Source: CAWDLX01 sp046728155
GTDB lineage: Bacteria; Actinomycetota; Actinomycetes; Mycobacteriales; Micromonosporaceae
DNA length: 64,000 nucleotides
Reading direction: 5' to 3'
Assembly (NCBI GenBank): GCA_046728155.1
Contig: JBKPDY010000014.1
Location: 1 to 64,000 of the forward strand
Position numbers and translations under genes: made by a program. The notes under the pieces were generated by a model that saw nothing but the letters and a program-made list of their open reading frames with translations, was not told where the DNA came from and searched no databases. Positions 42,667 to 51,133 of the stretch are shown here, piece by piece. Numbering within the stretch: the first letter of the stretch is position 1; every line of letters begins with the position of its first letter.

Positions 42667-43806
42667 ATGACTTACGGAACCGATCCCGACGCGGCACCGC
42701 CGGACGGGGATTTCCAGCTCCGCCTACGTGAACCCGTCGATGTGCTGGGCGCCATCCCGTACCTCATCGGCTACCACCCGGACGAGAGCCTCGTCGTCGT
42801 CGGCATGCACGACCGCGAGCTCATCGTCACCCTCCGCGCGGAGCTCCCGGAGCACGAGGAGGCCGCCCGGACGTGCGCCGAAGGACTGCAGACGGTGCTA
42901 CGGGATACGCCGGTCGATGGTGCGATCCTCGTGGCGTACGGGCCTGACGAACGCGTCCGGCCGATGGTGTCGTGGCTATCTGCCGGCCTGGGGCAGCTCG
43001 GCGTGACACTTGTCGAGGCCTTGCGGGCCGACGGTCGCAGGTACTGGTCCTACGTCTGCGACGATCCCCTGTGCTGCCCGCTGGAGGGCACCCCGTACGA
43101 CGTACGTGGCAGCCGGGTGGCTGCCGAGGCGACCTTGGCGGGGCTGTCGGTACTCCCCGACCGTGCGGCGTACGAAGACCAGGTCAACCCGGTGTCAGGG
43201 CAGGCTCGGGTCGCCATGGCGGAGGCGACCGAGCGCAGCCACGCCCGGCTGCACGAGCTGATCGCCGATGCTCGGGGAGAGGAGGATCTGAGGACGCGAA
43301 TGGTACGGGCCGCCCAGACCGCGCTCGCCGCGGGCCTGCGGGCGCAGCGGTTCGACCGGCGCCTCGATGACGACGAGGCCGCCTGGTTGTCGGTGCTCGC
43401 ATGCTGGTCCGAGGTCACGGATGTGGCGCTCGCGCGCCTCGGTGAGACCCGTGCTGCTGTAGCGTTCCATCGCGGGCTGTGGCTCGACGTCCTGCGCCGG
43501 TGCGTGCCCGACCTGGTGCCGGCGCCCGGCACTCTCTTCGCCGTCGCCGCCTGGCAACGCGGGGAGCTGGCGCTCGCCCGGCTGGCGCTGGACCGGGTCT
43601 TCGAGGCCGACCCCCACTATGCCCTCGGCCACGTCGTTGAGAACCTGATGGAGCAGGGCTTGCCGGCATCACTCGTGCGACACGTTCCCGAGCGAAACGG
43701 GCCGTCCACGATGGACTCTCGGTCACCACGGAGACTCAAGCGAGTACCCGGTCGGCGCCCACGTAGACGTTCATCGTCGCGCCGCGCAGGAAGCCCACCA
43801 GGGTGA
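42667..43806 (+). CDS. DUF4192 family protein
   Basis: 379 residues from ATG 42667. The actinobacterial DUF4192 pattern is clear: REPVDVLGAIPYLIGYHPDESLVVVG at the N-terminus, RYWSYVCDDPLCCPLEGTPYD in the middle and LFAVAAWQRGELALARLALDR near the end. No function is known. The last about 23 codons (43736-43806) overlap the 3' end of convergent fdhD and are Arg/Ser-rich, unlike the rest. The gene may have lost its original stop and read into fdhD antisense. Confidence 0.85.
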   Translation: MTYGTDPDAAPPDGDFQLRLREPVDVLGAIPYLIGYHPDESLVVVGMHDRELIVTLRAELPEHEEAARTCAEGLQTVLRDTPVDGAILVAYGPDERVRPMVSWLSAGLGQLGVTLVEALRADGRRYWSYVCDDPLCCPLEGTPYDVRGSRVAAEATLAGLSVLPDRAAYEDQVNPVSGQARVAMAEATERSHARLHELIADARGEEDLRTRMVRAAQTALAAGLRAQRFDRRLDDDEAAWLSVLACWSEVTDVALARLGETRAAVAFHRGLWLDVLRRCVPDLVPAPGTLFAVAAWQRGELALARLALDRVFEADPHYALGHVVENLMEQGLPASLVRHVPERNGPSTMDSRSPRRLKRVPGRRPRRRSSSRRAGSPPG

Positions 43807-44818
43807 GCCCCGCCTCGGCCGCCAGGTCCACCGCGAGGGTGCTCGGTGCAGAGACCGCCGCCAGGACCGGCACGCCGGCCATGGACGCCTTCTGTACCAG
43901 TTCGAAGCTGGCCCGGCCGCTCACCAGGAGCACGTGTCCCGCCAACGGGAGCCGGCCACCGCGCACGGCCCAACCGACGACCTTGTCAACGGCGTTGTGC
44001 CGCCCGACGTCCTCCCGGACACAGACGAGGTCGCCGCCGGCCGTGAATAGTCCGGCCGCGTGCAGCCCGCCGGTCCGGTCGAACGTCCGCTGAGCGGCTC
44101 GGAGCCGGTCAGGCAATGCGGCCAGCGTGGCGGTCGTCACGGTCATCCGGTCACTCGCGGCATCGAAGCGCGACGTCGTCCGTACGGCGTCGATGCTGGC
44201 CTTGCCGCACACCCCGCACGAACTGGTCGTGTAGAACGCCCGTGCCGGGTTGGTGTCCGGTTGGGGTACGTGCCCCGCAAGGGCGATATCGACCACGTTG
44301 TAACTGTTCGGCTCATCGGTCCCGGCGCAGAGCTGAGCGGTGACCACGTCATCGGCGGCGCCGATGATCCCTTCGGTGAGGAGGAACCCCAGCGCGAGGT
44401 CGATGTCGTCTCCAGGGGTCCGCATCGTCACGGCGAGCGGGGCATGCGAAACCCCCGGGCGGCCGACCCGGACCTCGAGCGGCTCCTCGCCCGCGAGCGT
44501 ATCCATGACGATCGTCCTGGTCGCCGTGACGGGCGTCGGCCCGCCGTCGGTCGCCGTGACGGGCGTCGCGGACCGGCCGTCGGTCGCCGTGACGGGCGTC
44601 GCGGACCGGCCGTCGGTCGCCGTGACGGGCGTCGCGGACCGGCCGTCGGTCGCCGTGACGGGCGTCGCGGGCCCGTCGTCGGCGATGGGGTGTACCGCGA
44701 GGTCATGGCGCGCCTCGCTTTCGGCTGTCGCGCCGGAGCAGGCGTGGCCATAGGCTGCCGCCGGTGCCGGGCGCACCTCGATTCGCGTCACTTCACGCCG
44801 GTCGGTCACCCTGCCCAT
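43736..44818 (-). CDS. fdhD: Formate dehydrogenase accessory sulfurtransferase with expanded repeat
   Basis: 360 residues from ATG 44818 (MGRVTDRREVTRIEV). FdhD passes sulfur from IscS to the molybdenum cofactor of formate dehydrogenase. The catalytic SSCGVCGKAS (CxxC) loop, EDVGRHNAVDKVVGWAVRGG and LLVSGRASFELVQKASMAGV blocks are intact. Between the first conserved strand and the LAGEEPLEVRVGRPGV block there is an extra run of 11-residue units (TPVTATDGRSA), about 50 residues long, encoded by a 33-bp tandem repeat. It partners the FdhF/YdeP-like enzyme downstream. Confidence 0.93.
   Translation of the reverse strand: MGRVTDRREVTRIEVRPAPAAAYGHACSGATAESEARHDLAVHPIADDGPATPVTATDGRSATPVTATDGRSATPVTATDGRSATPVTATDGGPTPVTATRTIVMDTLAGEEPLEVRVGRPGVSHAPLAVTMRTPGDDIDLALGFLLTEGIIGAADDVVTAQLCAGTDEPNSYNVVDIALAGHVPQPDTNPARAFYTTSSCGVCGKASIDAVRTTSRFDAASDRMTVTTATLAALPDRLRAAQRTFDRTGGLHAAGLFTAGGDLVCVREDVGRHNAVDKVVGWAVRGGRLPLAGHVLLVSGRASFELVQKASMAGVPVLAAVSAPSTLAVDLAAEAGLTLVGFLRGATMNVYVGADRVLA
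44520..44680. repeat. 33-bp in-frame tandem repeat inside fdhD
   Basis: One 30-bp unit (44520-44549), three identical 33-bp units (44550-44582, 44583-44615, 44616-44648) and a partial fifth. Each unit begins GTCGCCGTGACGGGCGTCGC on the plus strand. It encodes PVTATDG plus RSAT-type units in fdhD. Being a multiple of three, copy number can change without breaking the gene. It is not a CRISPR array: no spacers. Confidence 0.9.
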
Positions 44819-45137
44819 GACACCATTCTTCACCCCCGGCCGAACGCAGGCACAGAGACGCTGCGCGCTCCGCGCGCACGGCCGCGGGCCGCGTCACCGT
44901 CGCTGGCCGCGTCTCGCGATAGACCCCTTCGTCACGATCGCTGTGGTCGAACGAACAACGACGTGAGGCGACGCACGTCGCACCACGACGCCGATCCTCC
45001 GCTCGGCCCCAGAACCCGGCTGCACCCTCCGACCACCGTTCGCAGACGCAGCGACCTTGGGCCTCGCCCGCTCTGCGGGCCCGACTGTACGACCGGCACA
45101 GCCGAGGCTAACCGGTCTGCACCGATAGTCTTCAAGC
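44819..45137. other. Intergenic stretch between fdhD and mobA
   Basis: About 320 bp between the divergent fdhD and mobA starts. No convincing ORF, RNA or repeat was seen. It must hold the promoters of both genes, but no clear -10/-35 pair or operator could be named. Confidence 0.5.
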
Positions 45138-45725
45138 GTGATGGACCTCGCCGCCGTGGTGCTCGCCGGTGGCGCTGCCCGGCGGATGGGCGGCGTCAAC
45201 AAGGCCGCTCTCCGCGTCGGCGGCGTGGCCATGTTGAGCCGGGTGCTCGAGTCGGTCCGCACGGCCGACCCCATCGTCGTGGTCGGCCCGGCGTCGCTCG
45301 CGTCGTTGCTGCCCACGGGTGTCGGCCTCACGCACGAGGAGCCGCCGGGCGGTGGTCCGGTCGCAGCGGCTCAGGCTGGATTCTCAGTCACCGCCACAGC
45401 CCTACATGTGGCGCTGCTCGCCGCGGATCTGCCCTTTGTCACCGCCGGCGTGGTGTCAACGCTTCACGACCGGATCCACACGTCGAATGTCGACGGGGCC
45501 GTACTCGTCGACGACGCGAACCGTCCACAGTGGCTCTGCGGGGTCTGGGTACGGGACCGGCTCGCGCCCCGGTTGGCCGCCGCCACACCAGGGGCATCGG
45601 TTCGGGACACTGTGGACGGACTGAACGTCGAACTGGTTGCGGTGGACGGTCGGGCCTGGTTCGACTGTGACACTGAGGATGATCTTCGCCGAGCCGAGGA
45701 GTGGGCGTATGCCGACATTGGATGA
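45138..45725 (+). CDS. mobA: Molybdenum cofactor guanylyltransferase
   Basis: 195 residues. MobA attaches GMP to molybdopterin to make the MGD cofactor needed by formate-dehydrogenase-type enzymes. The nucleotidyltransferase signature is VVLAGGAARRMGGVNKAAL, with AADLPFVTAGVV and a C-terminal WFDCDTEDDLRRAEEW block. Start GTG 45138 or ATG 45141. The 3' end overlaps the next gene by 17 bp, indicating co-translation. Confidence 0.92.
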   Translation: MMDLAAVVLAGGAARRMGGVNKAALRVGGVAMLSRVLESVRTADPIVVVGPASLASLLPTGVGLTHEEPPGGGPVAAAQAGFSVTATALHVALLAADLPFVTAGVVSTLHDRIHTSNVDGAVLVDDANRPQWLCGVWVRDRLAPRLAAATPGASVRDTVDGLNVELVAVDGRAWFDCDTEDDLRRAEEWAYADIG

Positions 45726-45969
45726 ATGGACCGCACAGGTCTGCGCAACCCTGCGGGTCGATCCAAGGCTGGTCGACCAGGGACTCATTCTCGACCTGGC
45801 CCGCGACGTGGCCCACGGCGTCCACCGCATGGCCGCTCCACTCACCGCCTACCTGATGGGGCTCGCCGTTGGCGGCGGTACGCCGGTACCAGACGCAGCC
45901 AGCGCTATTGCTGCCCTCATCCCGCCCGCCGGCGACCATGTGCCGAGGACAACTGTGGATCGTGGATAG
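45709..45969 (+). CDS. DUF6457 family small protein
   Basis: 86 residues from ATG 45709, overlapping mobA by 17 bp. The pattern LDEWTAQVCATLRVDPRLVDQGLILDLARDVAHGVHRMAAPLTAYLMGLAVGG (in parts) matches a small helical actinobacterial family often found with mobA. Probably a cytoplasmic partner of molybdenum-cofactor or formate-dehydrogenase proteins; the role is not known. A short CCCCTATATAGGGG palindrome follows the stop. Confidence 0.8.
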   Translation: MPTLDEWTAQVCATLRVDPRLVDQGLILDLARDVAHGVHRMAAPLTAYLMGLAVGGGTPVPDAASAIAALIPPAGDHVPRTTVDRG

Positions 45970-45974
45970 TCGTA

Positions 45975-45988
45975 CCCCTATATAGGGG
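45975..45988. terminator. Small palindrome between convergent genes
   Basis: CCCCTATATAGGGG is a perfect 14-bp palindrome, 6 bp after the DUF6457 stop and 6 bp before the stop of the opposing molybdoenzyme gene. A 5-bp stem with a 4-nt loop could mark a bidirectional stop, but it is short. Confidence 0.4.
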
Positions 45989-45993
45989 CAAGA

Positions 45994-48267
45994 TCATGGC
46001 GTCGCCGGCTCGAGGCGGACGACGATCTGCTTCGACGTCGGTGTCTGCGAACCCTCGGCGGTCGAGTCCAGTGGTACGAGCACGTTCGCTTCGGGGAAGT
46101 AGGTGGCGGCGCATCCCCGCGCAGTCGGATACCCGACGACCCGGAAGTCGGGGGCCCGACGTTGCGTTCCATCCCGCCACTCCGAGACAATATCCACTGT
46201 GGACCCATCGGGCACGCCCAACTGCTCCAGGTCGGCCGGGTTCACGAACACGACCCGCCGTCCACCGTGGACACCGCGGTACCGGTCGTCCAACCCGTAG
46301 ATCGTCGTGTTGTACTGGTCGTGGCTGCGTACGGTCTGCAGGAGTAGCCTGCCGGCAGGCAGCTCGATGACGGCCAGATCGTTCAGGGTGAACTGGGCGC
46401 GCCCCGACGCGGTCGGGAAGGTCAACCCGTCGCGCGGGCCGTGCGGCAACGTGAATCCCCCCGGATCCGCGACCCTCGCCTCGAAGTCGGTGAACCCGGG
46501 TACGACGGCGGCGATGCACTCGCGGATCTCCCGGTAGTCCGCGGCGAATCGCGCCCACGGAAGGGAATCTCCGAGCACCGTACGGGCCAGACCGGCCACG
46601 ATCGCGACCTCCGACCGCAGCGCGGGCGAAGCGGGGTTGAGCCGCCCGCGCGAGGCGTGCACCGACGACATCGAGTCCTCGACGGTCACGAACTGCTCCC
46701 CGCTCGACTGTACGTCGCGTTCGGTCCGGCCCAAACAGGGCAGCAGCAGCGACTCGGTCCCCGGCCGGACGTGCGTGCGGTTGAGCTTGGTGGCCACGTG
46801 GACGGTCAACGCGCAGCCGCGCAAGGCCGCGTCCCCGACAGCAGTGTCCGGCGTGGCGGCGGCGAAGTTCCCGCCGAGCGCCAGGAAGACCTTCGCCCGT
46901 CCGTCGCGCATCGCCCGGATCGCGTCCACCGTGTCGACACCGGACGCGGCAGGTGGGGTGAAGCCCAGTCGGCCCGCCAATTCGGGCATCCACCGGGGTG
47001 GATGCTCCACGATCCCCATCGTCCGGTCACCCTGCACATTGGAGTGACCACGCACGGGGCAGAGTCCGGCACCTGGTCGCCCGAGCATCCCCCGCAGTAG
47101 TTGCACGTTGACGATCTCCCGGATCGTCGACACCGACGCCCGCTGTTGCGTCAACCCCATGGCCCAGCACACGATCGTCGCCGGCGACTCCGCGAAGAGT
47201 CGCGCCACAGTCGCGATCTGCGGCCGGAGCAGGCCGGTCGACGCGTCGACCTGGCTCCAGTCCAGCGTGCGCCGGGCCGCGGCGTACTCGTCGAAGCCAA
47301 GCGTGTACCGGTCGATGAAGTCCTTGTCGACCGCTCCCCACTCCAGTAGCAATGCGCCGATCGCTTGGAACAGGGCCATGTCACCGCAGACGCGGATCTG
47401 CAGGAACTCGTCGGCCAGTGCGGTGCCGCCGCCGACCACGCCGCGTGGCGTCTGCGGATTCTTGAACCGGATCAGACCCGCCTCGGGCAGCGGGTTCACC
47501 GCGACGATCCGTGCGCCGTTGCGCTTTGCTTTCTCCAGCGCGGTCAGCATCCGGGGGTGGTTGGTCCCAGGGTTCTGCCCGACCACGACCAGCAGCTTCG
47601 CCAAATAGATGTCCGCCAGCGTGACGCTTCCCTTGCCGACGCCGATCGTCTGCGTGAGCGCGAGGCCCGAGGACTCGTGGCACATGTTGGAGCAGTCCGG
47701 CAGGTTGTTCGTCCCGTACGCGCGCGCGAAGAGCTGCCAGAGGAAGGCCGCCTCGTTCGACGTACGGCCGGAGGTGTAGAAGATCGCCTCGTCCGGGCTG
47801 GCCAGAGCGCGGAGCCGTGAGGCGACGAGGTCAAAGGCCTCGCTCCACCCGATCGGTTCGTACGCGTCGGCGCCGGCGCGCCGAACCATAGGTTCGGTGA
47901 GCCGGCCCTGCTGGCCGAGCCAATGGTCTGACCGGGCAGCCAGTTCACTGATCGGATGGGCGGCGAAGAACTCCGGCGTAATGCGGCGCAGAGTGGCCTC
48001 CTCCGCCACCGCCTTCGCCCCGTTTTCGCAAAACTCGGCGTGGGCCCGTTCGCCCGGCGGCGGCTCGGGCCAGGCACAGCCCGGACAGTCGAAGCCGCTG
48101 GTCTGGTTGACCCGCAGCAGGGTGAGCGTGCTTCGCCGTACGCCCATCTGCTGAATTCCGTCGGCCAGCCCGTGCACGACGCCCGGCACGCCAGCGGCGC
48201 TGCGCTGAGGCGGGGTCACCCGGAGATCGCGGTCGCCGCGGTCCTCCACGGGAGCCTTTCTGACCAC
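45994..48267 (-). CDS. FdhF/YdeP-family molybdopterin oxidoreductase
   Basis: 757 residues from GTG 48267, a start set by homology (RVTPPQRSAAGVPGVVHGL at the N-terminus). The iron-sulfur/Mo region is GFDCPGCAWPEPPPGERAHAEFCENGAKAV; NLPDCSNMCHESSGL, VGQNPGTNHPRML and NVQGDRTMGI are cofactor contacts. A C-terminal MGD-binding domain ends at LEPATP. Family members are formate-dehydrogenase-like or YdeP-like; substrate unknown. It lies with mobA and fdhD, which it needs. No separate electron-transfer subunit is adjacent. Confidence 0.92.
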   Translation of the reverse strand: MVRKAPVEDRGDRDLRVTPPQRSAAGVPGVVHGLADGIQQMGVRRSTLTLLRVNQTSGFDCPGCAWPEPPPGERAHAEFCENGAKAVAEEATLRRITPEFFAAHPISELAARSDHWLGQQGRLTEPMVRRAGADAYEPIGWSEAFDLVASRLRALASPDEAIFYTSGRTSNEAAFLWQLFARAYGTNNLPDCSNMCHESSGLALTQTIGVGKGSVTLADIYLAKLLVVVGQNPGTNHPRMLTALEKAKRNGARIVAVNPLPEAGLIRFKNPQTPRGVVGGGTALADEFLQIRVCGDMALFQAIGALLLEWGAVDKDFIDRYTLGFDEYAAARRTLDWSQVDASTGLLRPQIATVARLFAESPATIVCWAMGLTQQRASVSTIREIVNVQLLRGMLGRPGAGLCPVRGHSNVQGDRTMGIVEHPPRWMPELAGRLGFTPPAASGVDTVDAIRAMRDGRAKVFLALGGNFAAATPDTAVGDAALRGCALTVHVATKLNRTHVRPGTESLLLPCLGRTERDVQSSGEQFVTVEDSMSSVHASRGRLNPASPALRSEVAIVAGLARTVLGDSLPWARFAADYREIRECIAAVVPGFTDFEARVADPGGFTLPHGPRDGLTFPTASGRAQFTLNDLAVIELPAGRLLLQTVRSHDQYNTTIYGLDDRYRGVHGGRRVVFVNPADLEQLGVPDGSTVDIVSEWRDGTQRRAPDFRVVGYPTARGCAATYFPEANVLVPLDSTAEGSQTPTSKQIVVRLEPATP

Positions 48268-48285
48268 GACGCGATCGTAGCGTTG

Positions 48286-48312
48286 TATGACGCGAGCGCG
48301 AGGAGGTGAGCG
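48286..48312 (+). repeat. Short repeated motif, family 2, second copy
   Basis: The same motif as behind serS (1222-1250) with one change: ATG ACG, then GAGCGCGAGGAGGTGAGCG. It lies in the about 105-bp gap between the divergent molybdoenzyme and GT87 genes, reading toward GT87. No gene start overlaps it directly, so its role here is unclear. Confidence 0.4.
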
Positions 48313-48372
48313 GCGGCGGACGAGCCGCCTCTTCGGCCACGGAGGCCGCGCGGGTTTGACACACTGGCGCGG

Positions 48373-49692
48373 GTGGCGGGGCAGTGGCTGACGCGGGCAG
48401 AGAGCGCTTCCGTCGGCACCGCGCTCGGCCGGACCAGGGGAAAGCTTCGTCGGTGGGCAGGCGTCGTGAACAGGGCTGCCGACGGGCTCTGGGTGGATCT
48501 CGGTCTCTACGCCTTCTCCACCGCGTTCGCCGCCGTGACCATCGGCTCGACCATCGAGTCCCACCGGGAGTGGGGCCGCATCGCGACCGGTTTCTACGCC
48601 GTGGCCACCGCCGCGGTTCTGGTCCAGCTCGTCTGGTGGTCGGTGCACCATACTCCGCCGCTGGCGTCGCGAGCCGTGGTCACCGTTCTCGCCTGGGTCG
48701 GGACCGCTCTGGTGCCGCTCGTCGTCGAGGCGGTCCAGCGCGCCCACGGCCAGATCGGGCGGGCGCAGGAGGAGGTCATCGTCATTGAGGGCGGTGGGCG
48801 CCGGCTCATCGAAGCTGCCACGCCGTACCTGGACCGAGCAGCGATCGCCGCCAAACCGGTCGCGGAGCAGTTGCTGGCGTACCTGCCCTACCAGCCTGCG
48901 ATGGCCGCCTTCGGCATCCCGAGAGCCCTGGATGACCACGCCGAATGGTGGAGCGATGCGAGGCTGTGGTTCGCCCTGGTCACTGCGGTGGCTCTCGCCG
49001 TCGCCGTGACCCTGTTGCGCCGAGCGGGCATCGTCCCGGCCGCGCTGATCCGGGCGGTACAGGCGGCGACCGTGCTCCCCGTGTGTGCCCTGACCCTCGC
49101 CACTGGGGGCGACGATCTCCCGGTACTCGCGTTCTGCTTGCTGGCGCTCGCGCTCGCCGCCACCGGTCGCCTTACCGGCGCCGGGGTCGCCGTCGGTTTG
49201 GCGGCTTCGTTGAAGCTGTTCGCCTGGCCCGTCGCAGTGATCCTCGGCGTGCACGCGTTCACCCAACGCAGGCTGAGGTGGTACGCCGTCCCCGCTGTTG
49301 GTCTACCCATCGCGACGGCGCTGCCGGCGCTTGTCCTCAACCCACGAGCGGTAGCCGAGAACGTGCTCGCCTTCCCATTCGGCCTGGGGCTCGTCAGCAC
49401 CCCGGCGGCGTCGCCGTTACCCGGCCACCTGATTTCGACGGCTGGCCCGGGTGGCCGGACGGTCGCCGGTGTACTCCTCGCCGCCGCGGCGGCGTGGATC
49501 GTCATCGTGCTGGTACGCCGGCCGCCCCGTACGTCCGCGGCCGCGGCCCGCCTCTCCGGCTGGGCGCTGTTGGCGGTGACGCTGCTGCTGCCGTCGACCC
49601 GGTTCGGATACCTCCTGTATCCGGTCGCCTTCTTCGTCTGGGCTCCGCCGCTGCGCCCCCGGCCGATCCCGGCACCCAGAGTGGCATGGTGA
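48373..49692 (+). CDS. GT87-family membrane glycosyltransferase
   Basis: 439 residues from GTG 48373. Polyprenol-linked mannosyltransferase-type membrane protein of the GT87 group, with about ten TM segments. The extracytoplasmic loop (about 120-180) ends in EQLLAYLPYQPAMAAFGIP, where the family's acidic and YxPY residues sit. Further blocks: GAGVAVGLAASLKLFAWPVAV and TRFGYLLYPVAFFVWAPPL. Such enzymes extend lipomannan-like or other wall glycans. No wall-polymer gene is adjacent, although LCP ligases are 30 kb away. Confidence 0.85.
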   Translation: MAGQWLTRAESASVGTALGRTRGKLRRWAGVVNRAADGLWVDLGLYAFSTAFAAVTIGSTIESHREWGRIATGFYAVATAAVLVQLVWWSVHHTPPLASRAVVTVLAWVGTALVPLVVEAVQRAHGQIGRAQEEVIVIEGGGRRLIEAATPYLDRAAIAAKPVAEQLLAYLPYQPAMAAFGIPRALDDHAEWWSDARLWFALVTAVALAVAVTLLRRAGIVPAALIRAVQAATVLPVCALTLATGGDDLPVLAFCLLALALAATGRLTGAGVAVGLAASLKLFAWPVAVILGVHAFTQRRLRWYAVPAVGLPIATALPALVLNPRAVAENVLAFPFGLGLVSTPAASPLPGHLISTAGPGGRTVAGVLLAAAAAWIVIVLVRRPPRTSAAAARLSGWALLAVTLLLPSTRFGYLLYPVAFFVWAPPLRPRPIPAPRVAW

Positions 49693-49730
49693 GCCGGTCA
49701 GGCTTTGGCCGCGGTGAGTCACTTCGCCGA

Positions 49731-51041
49731 TCAGCAATCGGCCAGTACCGGCTGGGTTGCGGGCGTTTGCTGGTCCCGTGCCGCGATCGAGCGCACCTGC
49801 GCCGCGTTGACCTGGACCGGTAGGGCCGACCACCGCAATGTGCGTACGCCCGGCGAGCAGAGGGCGGCGAGCGACGCGAGCGTGATCACGACAGCGCTGA
49901 GGAGCAGCGCTGGATCGACGCCGATCCCGACCACGGCCGGACCGGCCAGGAGCAGGCCGACCGGCCCGAGCAGGAACGAGCCGAGGGCGTCGTATGAGCT
50001 GACCCGTGAGAGCGCCTCCATCGGAATCTCGCGCTGCATCGTTGTGTCCCACATGACGACGAGCAGGTCGATCGCGACCCCACCGAGGAAGGATGCCGCC
50101 GCAATTACCGGGAGCGGCGCGCCGAGTCCGAGCGCGAGCGGGAGCCCCGCCAGCGGGAAGGTCAGGATGACCACCAGCCGGACCGGATAGCGGGGCTTCA
50201 CCCGGATCGCGAGTGCGACGCCGAGCAGCATGCCGACCGACTCGGCGGCGAGCACGACCGACCAGCCGGTCGAGCCACCCAGCCGCTGCACGGCCACCAC
50301 CGGTCCGAGCACACCGATGACTCCCTGCAGAACCATGAGCACGAATGCGTACTGCGCGACCACGACCCAGAGCCACTGCCGCGACCGGAACTCCCGCCAA
50401 CCCTCGCGGAGCTCGCGGAGCATCCCGGCGGCCCGAGTCCGATCGGCCGCCCGTACGACAGGCAGTCGAAGAGCGGCCGTGAAGCACGCCGATGCGAGGA
50501 GCAGGCCGGAGTTGAGCGCCATCGCCCAGCCGGGCCCTAACAGCGCGACGGCTCCCCCCGCGACGGCGAAGCCACCGATCCGCGCTCCGTTCATGCCGAG
50601 TCGCAACAGGCCGTTTGCGGCCTGCAGCTGAGCCTCGGGTACCACCTCGGGGATGGCACCGGTCTGGGCCGGGTAGAACATCGCGGTCATCATGCCCGCG
50701 AACGCCGACGCAGTGATCATCAGCGACAGCGGCGCCCAGCCCGTGATGAGCATTGTGGCCAGCCATGCCCAGGCCAGCGCAGCGCCCAGATCGGCCGCCA
50801 TCATCACCCGAAATCGTGGCAGCCGGTCGGCTACCACGCCTCCGACGAGCATGAACACGACCATGCTGAGGGCCTCGGCGGCGGTGACGAAGGAGAGTGT
50901 CGTCGCGGTCGCGCCGGGCAGAGCGAGAACGCCGAAGGCCAGCGCGACCGGTCCGAACGCACTTCCGAGCACCGACGACGTACGGGCGAGGAAGAGCATG
51001 ACGAAGCGGCGGTCGCGGAGAATCGTGGGGGCCTTGCTCAT
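49731..51041 (-). CDS. MFS transporter
   Basis: 436 residues with twelve predicted TM segments. It begins MSKAPTILRDRRFVMLFLARTSSVLG and carries the drug/proton antiporter-like VADRLPRFRVMMAADLGAAL loop between TM2 and TM3. The middle PARAADRTRAAGMLRELREGW loop divides two six-TM halves. Likely an efflux permease of the DHA1/EmrB-like type, substrate unknown. It is convergent with the GT87 gene across 38 bp and divergent from the phosphoribosyltransferase gene. Confidence 0.9.
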   Translation of the reverse strand: MSKAPTILRDRRFVMLFLARTSSVLGSAFGPVALAFGVLALPGATATTLSFVTAAEALSMVVFMLVGGVVADRLPRFRVMMAADLGAALAWAWLATMLITGWAPLSLMITASAFAGMMTAMFYPAQTGAIPEVVPEAQLQAANGLLRLGMNGARIGGFAVAGGAVALLGPGWAMALNSGLLLASACFTAALRLPVVRAADRTRAAGMLRELREGWREFRSRQWLWVVVAQYAFVLMVLQGVIGVLGPVVAVQRLGGSTGWSVVLAAESVGMLLGVALAIRVKPRYPVRLVVILTFPLAGLPLALGLGAPLPVIAAASFLGGVAIDLLVVMWDTTMQREIPMEALSRVSSYDALGSFLLGPVGLLLAGPAVVGIGVDPALLLSAVVITLASLAALCSPGVRTLRWSALPVQVNAAQVRSIAARDQQTPATQPVLADC

Positions 51042-51133
51042 GGACTAGACGCTATCCGTCAGGTCCGACGTTTTGCCGCCGAGTTTCCGCGGCGGGAGGC
51101 GGATTCCGCCCCATTCGCGTAGACACTGAAAGT

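Noticed and set aside
44520..44680. CRISPR-like array
   Set aside because: Units are contiguous with no spacers and lie in frame inside fdhD; a coding minisatellite.
44060..45670. Plus-strand frame of over 500 codons across fdhD and mobA
   Set aside because: Arg-rich composition, antisense to fdhD with its CxxC loop and out of frame with mobA; a shadow frame.
48286..48312. Copy of the MTEPTASEHR element
   Set aside because: Only loosely similar in GAGCGCG content; it belongs to a distinct short motif shared with 1222-1250 and does not overlap a gene start.
48268..49266. Minus-strand extension of the FdhF/YdeP frame to 49266
   Set aside because: The extra about 330 codons are antisense to the GT87 gene and lack family similarity; family N-terminus starts at GTG 48267.
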